A stretch of DNA of 8,400 nucleotides, taken from Hyphomicrobiales bacterium (GTDB lineage: Bacteria > Pseudomonadota > Alphaproteobacteria > Rhizobiales > Beijerinckiaceae). The notes under the pieces were generated by a model. The model searched no databases and had not been told where the DNA came from. It saw only the letters and a program-made list of their open reading frames with translations. The DNA is taken from the NCBI GenBank assembly GCA_028290595.1, contig JAQGJO010000317.1, forward strand, positions 1 through 8,400, given 5' to 3'. Position numbers and translations under genes: made by a program. Within the stretch, counting starts at the first letter, position 1. Every line of letters begins with the position of its first letter. Below are positions 6,044-8,400 of the stretch, piece after piece.

Positions 6044-7018
6044 ATGACGGATCAAGCCCGCGCCGTGCAGATTCCTGACGGCCGTATCGACGTTCATGTT
6101 CATGCCCTGCCGCCGTTTTATATCGAGGCGGTGGAAGCGTCCGGCCACAAGGCCTCCGTCAGCGCCGGTTTTCCGCCATGGACGCCGCAGGACGCGCTGG
6201 CTTTCATGGAGCGTAACGGCATCGCCTTTTCGATCAATTCGATCTCGCCACCCGGCGTCGCCTTTGGCGATGACGCTAAAGCGCGCGCGCTGGCGCGACG
6301 CTGCAACGACTATCTGGCGACGCTCGCTGCGCAATATCCGCAGCGCTTTGGTGGGCTCGGCATTCTGCCGATGCCCGATGTCGCGGGATCGCTGGATGAA
6401 ATCGACCATGCGCTTGACGTGCTGCAGCTCGACGGCATCGTGCTGTTCGCCAGCTACGGCACGGCGTTTCTGGGTGACCCCGTGTTCGATCCGGTGCTGG
6501 AGCGGCTGAACCAGGCCGCAGCTACGGTCTTCATCCATCCCAACAGCCATCCGGCGAGCCTGACGCTTGGCATGCAGATCCCAACCTTCCTGGTAGAATT
6601 CCCGCTCGCCACGACGCGGGTCGTCGCCAATCTGATCTTCTCGGGCGCGCTGCAGCGGTTCCCTAGAATCAAATTCATCCTCGCCCATAATGGCGGCGCG
6701 ATTCCATTCCTGAGCTGGCGCTTCGCCATGGCGCCGCTGATCGATACGCGCTTCGACGGCTTTACGCAGGAGAGCGCGCTGGCGGCACTGCGCAGCTTCT
6801 ATTTCGAGACGGCACAGGCGGCGGGCCCGGCGCCGATGGCGGCGCTTGCCGAGATTTCCGACCGCAGCCACTGGCTGTTCGGCTCCGACTGGCCCTATTG
6901 TCCGCAGAGCGTCACGCAGGCGGGCGAGGCTTCGCTTGCTGCGAGCGGCTTTTTAGCTGACCTGGCGCCGGATCTGTTCCGGCAGAACGCCCTCGCCCTG
7001 TTTCCGCGCCTGAAATAA
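6044..7018 (+). CDS. Amidohydrolase family protein, ACMSD-like (amidohydrolase_2)
   Basis: This 324-residue TIM-barrel metal-dependent hydrolase or decarboxylase is related to 2-amino-3-carboxymuconate-6-semialdehyde decarboxylase and gamma-resorcylate decarboxylase. The metal and catalytic pattern is complete. HVH gives His18 and His20 after the first strand, His165 lies in FIHPNSHP, His215 in ILAHNGGAIPFL, and Asp282 in LFGSDWPY. The spacing fits ACMSD, where two N-terminal His, a mid-chain His and an Asp hold zinc and another His is catalytic. The first strand begins right after the ATG at 6044 (RIDVHVH), so I prefer that start to the in-frame ATG at 5957, which would add 29 residues unlike the family. 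No membrane segment is seen; it is cytoplasmic. It is followed after 10 bases by a TTT binding protein gene, so it probably processes an aromatic or carboxylic compound taken up with that protein's help. The exact substrate cannot be told. Confidence 0.88.
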   Translation: MTDQARAVQIPDGRIDVHVHALPPFYIEAVEASGHKASVSAGFPPWTPQDALAFMERNGIAFSINSISPPGVAFGDDAKARALARRCNDYLATLAAQYPQRFGGLGILPMPDVAGSLDEIDHALDVLQLDGIVLFASYGTAFLGDPVFDPVLERLNQAAATVFIHPNSHPASLTLGMQIPTFLVEFPLATTRVVANLIFSGALQRFPRIKFILAHNGGAIPFLSWRFAMAPLIDTRFDGFTQESALAALRSFYFETAQAAGPAPMAALAEISDRSHWLFGSDWPYCPQSVTQAGEASLAASGFLADLAPDLFRQNALALFPRLK

Positions 7019-7028
7019 GGATGGCAAA

Positions 7029-8030
7029 ATGACAGCAACATTCATCCGCAGCGCCAGACATTTGGCGGCTTCGCTCCTGGTCGCCGCCTGCATGACCGGC
7101 ACGGCTTCGGCGCAGCAATGGCCCACGCGGCCGATCAATCTGGTCGTGCCGCTTGGCGCGGGCGGCGGCGCCGATATCGTGGCGCGCATTCTCGCCGCCC
7201 ATCTCGGCCCGGTGCTGGGACAGACCGTGATCGTCGAAAACGTCACCGGCGCCGGCGGCATGGTCGGCTCGTCGCGCGTCGCCAAGGCACAGCCTGACGG
7301 CTATCAGGCGCTGCTCGGCACGGTCGGCACCCATGCGCAGAACCAGACGCTGTACAAGACGCCGCTCTACGATTCGCGCACCGATTTCGAACCGGTGGCG
7401 CTGGTGGTGGACGTGCCGATCGTGCTGGTGACGACTAACAGCATGCCGGTGAAGACGCTGCAGGAGTTCATCGACTATACCAAGGCCCATCAGGCCGAGG
7501 TGCAATATGCCTCGCCGGGCGCCGGCTCGTCGAACCATCTCGCCTGCGTCTTTCTCAATGCCGCCATCGGCGTCAATGTCACCCATGTGCCCTATCGCGG
7601 CGCGTCCGATCTGTTTCAGGACCTGATCGCCGGACGGGTCGATTATTTCTGCCCGACCAGCACGGCCGCCCTGCCCTTCACCGAAGAATCGAAACAATTG
7701 CGGGCGATCGCGATCCTCGGCAGCGAACGCCTGAAGGTGATGCCCGACGTGCCCTCGGCCACCGAACAGGGACTGCCGAACTTCGAGGCCGGCACGTGGT
7801 TCGCGCTGTTCCTGCCGAAAGGTACGCCTGCCGCCATCGTCAGCAAACTGAACGAAGCCACGGTCAAAGTGCTGGCGAGCGACGACGTCCGCAAACGCCT
7901 GGAGGCCATCGGCGCCGTCATCGTCGCCAAAGAGCGCATGACGCCGGACTACCTCAAGCGCTACGTCTCTGAGGAAGTGGACAAGTGGAAAGGCCCGATC
8001 GAGCGCACCGGGGTGAGCATCAGCCAGTGA
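7029..8030 (+). CDS. TTT (TctC/Bug family) substrate-binding protein, complete
   Basis: This 333-residue periplasmic solute receptor of the tripartite tricarboxylate transporter family is full length. The signal peptide runs to about residue 28 (ASA before QQWPTRPI). VAAC at 18-21 also fits a lipobox, so lipidation is an alternative. The mature protein begins with the family signature PTRPINLVVPLGAGGGADIV. ENVTGAGG, PDGY, the ASPGAGSSNH and HVPYRGASD ligand-site segments, and the MPDVPSATEQGLPNFE segment all follow in the usual order. AAGGA lies eight bases before the ATG. The gene sits 10 bases after the amidohydrolase gene and its stop overlaps the start of a small membrane protein gene (GTGA), so the three are one operon. 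It is only distantly like the receptor at 1-896, so this is not a recent duplication. The ligand is unknown and no TctA/TctB gene is in view. Confidence 0.94.
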   Translation: MTATFIRSARHLAASLLVAACMTGTASAQQWPTRPINLVVPLGAGGGADIVARILAAHLGPVLGQTVIVENVTGAGGMVGSSRVAKAQPDGYQALLGTVGTHAQNQTLYKTPLYDSRTDFEPVALVVDVPIVLVTTNSMPVKTLQEFIDYTKAHQAEVQYASPGAGSSNHLACVFLNAAIGVNVTHVPYRGASDLFQDLIAGRVDYFCPTSTAALPFTEESKQLRAIAILGSERLKVMPDVPSATEQGLPNFEAGTWFALFLPKGTPAAIVSKLNEATVKVLASDDVRKRLEAIGAVIVAKERMTPDYLKRYVSEEVDKWKGPIERTGVSISQ

Positions 8031-8245
8031 AACCGATCTGGGTCGGCTGCAACCTTGCCCTTGCCGGCTGCTTCACTTGGCTATTCTACGAACGCTACTG
8101 GAAATGGCGGGATTGCATCGATACATCGGCTTCAAGCTGCGTCACACCGGATGGCGGCAATCTGACGGCCGGCGGCATGTTCTGGGCGATCTTTGCCGCG
8201 GCTTTCCTTGCGCTCGCATTATATTCGCTGTTTTCGCGGCGCTAG
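8027..8245 (+). CDS. Small two-helix membrane protein of unknown function
   Basis: This is a 72-residue protein I do not recognise. The GTG at 8027 overlaps the preceding TGA (GTGA), with GGGGTGAG about 10 bases upstream. That start gives a compact protein beginning MKPIWVG, and an in-frame ATG at 7985 lies inside the previous gene. There are two likely membrane helices, at about 4-20 and 50-69, joined by a loop of about 29 residues. The C-terminal RR and the short N terminus suggest both ends are cytoplasmic and the loop periplasmic. The loop holds Cys30 and Cys38, which could pair; Cys8 and Cys15 lie in the first helix. It is much shorter than TctB, the four-helix small TTT permease subunit, and I see no reason to call it one. 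Coupling to the binding-protein gene suggests co-expression with it. Confidence 0.7.
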   Translation: MKPIWVGCNLALAGCFTWLFYERYWKWRDCIDTSASSCVTPDGGNLTAGGMFWAIFAAAFLALALYSLFSRR

Positions 8246-8270
8246 GTCCGCAGGCTCGCAAAGCCATGAC

Positions 8271-8299
8271 GATCAGGAAAAGCTGCTTTTCCGTTGATC
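8271..8299. repeat. Interrupted palindrome in the intergenic region, terminator or Hyphomicrobiales-type repeat
   Basis: GGAAAAGCTGCTTTTCC (8276-8292) is a perfect 17-base palindrome around a central T. GATCA (8271-8275) and TGATC (8295-8299) pair outside it, leaving two bases (GT) unpaired. It begins 26 bases after the last stop of the amidohydrolase/binding-protein operon and could end or protect that transcript. The arrangement GATC...GGAAAAG...TTTTCCG...GATC resembles palindromic intergenic repeats that I recall as widespread in Hyphomicrobiales genomes. That comparison is from memory, not from a search. Confidence 0.6.
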
Positions 8300-8366
8300 A
8301 ATCCGGAACGCTCTGTAATCCTCAAACTAGGCGTATTGAGACCGGCGCCGACGACAATTTTATATA

Positions 8367-8374
8367 GGGGGAGG
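8367..8374 (+). promoter_or_regulatory. Strong ribosome binding site for the gene starting at 8377
   Basis: GGGGGAGG lies two bases before the ATG at 8377 and is the strongest Shine-Dalgarno-like sequence in the window, though the spacing is short. It supports the start of the gene running off the right edge. Confidence 0.65.
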
Positions 8375-8376
8375 CG

Positions 8377-8400
8377 ATGGCCAGACTTCTTTTCGTTTTG
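8377..8400 (+). CDS. Start of a gene that continues beyond the window
   Basis: Eight codons are visible (MARLLFVL), following a strong ribosome binding site. The hydrophobic run could be the start of a beta strand or a signal/membrane segment, but this is far too short to assign a product. It lies 131 bases downstream of the small membrane protein gene, with the palindrome at 8271-8299 between them, so it is probably a separate transcription unit. Confidence 0.55.

Noticed and set aside
5975..6871. Long open frame of 298 codons on the minus strand opposite the amidohydrolase gene
   Set aside because: The + strand frame has a complete metal-binding pattern. The antisense product is Arg/Gln-rich with no recognisable domain, typical of a shadow in high-G+C DNA.
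6912..7697. Open frame of 261 codons on the minus strand opposite the second TTT receptor gene
   Set aside because: It overlaps two secure genes and encodes a His/Arg/Gly-rich sequence without a domain; it is a composition artefact.
8077..8367. Plus-strand frame of 96 codons overlapping the small membrane protein gene
   Set aside because: It has no ribosome binding site and runs through the palindrome; the frame starting at 8027 is coupled to the upstream gene and has clear membrane helices.
1..8400. CRISPR arrays, tRNA or rRNA genes, insertion sequences, phage integration sites
   Set aside because: I saw no regularly spaced repeats, no tRNA-like cloverleaf, no transposase or integrase motif and no flanking inverted repeats in the window.

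Overview
The window looks like chromosomal DNA of an alphaproteobacterium, probably of the order Hyphomicrobiales (Rhizobiales), for example a Bradyrhizobium/Xanthobacteraceae-type soil organism. The clues are the fairly high G+C, the abundance of TctC/Bug-type tripartite tricarboxylate transporter (TTT) binding proteins, and an intergenic palindrome like those common in that order. Taxonomy is inferred from style, not from a marker gene.

Layout. (1) 1-896: the 3' part of a TTT substrate-binding protein, running in from the left edge. (2) About 1049-1549: a small P-loop kinase of the APS-kinase-like type, on the + strand. (3) 1564-3653, minus strand: a two-component operon with an OmpR-family response regulator and a HAMP sensor histidine kinase whose start and stop overlap by 4 bases. 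It converges on the P-loop kinase with only 14 bases between the stop codons. (4) 3654-3919: a divergent promoter region. (5) 3920-5866, + strand: a tightly packed three-gene unit of EF-hand protein, PAPS-type sulfotransferase and second EF-hand protein with a glycine-rich tail. (6) 6044-8245, + strand: an ACMSD-like amidohydrolase, a second TTT binding protein and a two-helix small membrane protein, packed as an operon. (7) 8377-8400: the first eight codons of another gene behind a strong ribosome binding site.

How the parts may work together. The middle of the window (about 950-5866) reads as one functional island. A sensor/regulator pair lies beside two exported or membrane-anchored EF-hand proteins that share an unusual two-cysteine pattern, a sulfotransferase encoded between them, and a nucleotide kinase related to the enzyme that makes the sulfotransferase donor PAPS. 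A 26-base A/T-rich motif with the core TTAACATCA occurs (21 of 26 positions identical) at the front of the kinase gene and in front of the EF-hand/sulfotransferase unit. In both places a GGCTAT -10-like element follows about 40 bases later. The simplest reading is that one regulator, plausibly the adjacent response regulator, controls both units. The function (sulfation of a surface or exported molecule in response to an envelope signal, perhaps calcium) is inference, and I know of no described system with this composition. The right-hand operon looks like ordinary catabolic/uptake accessory metabolism.
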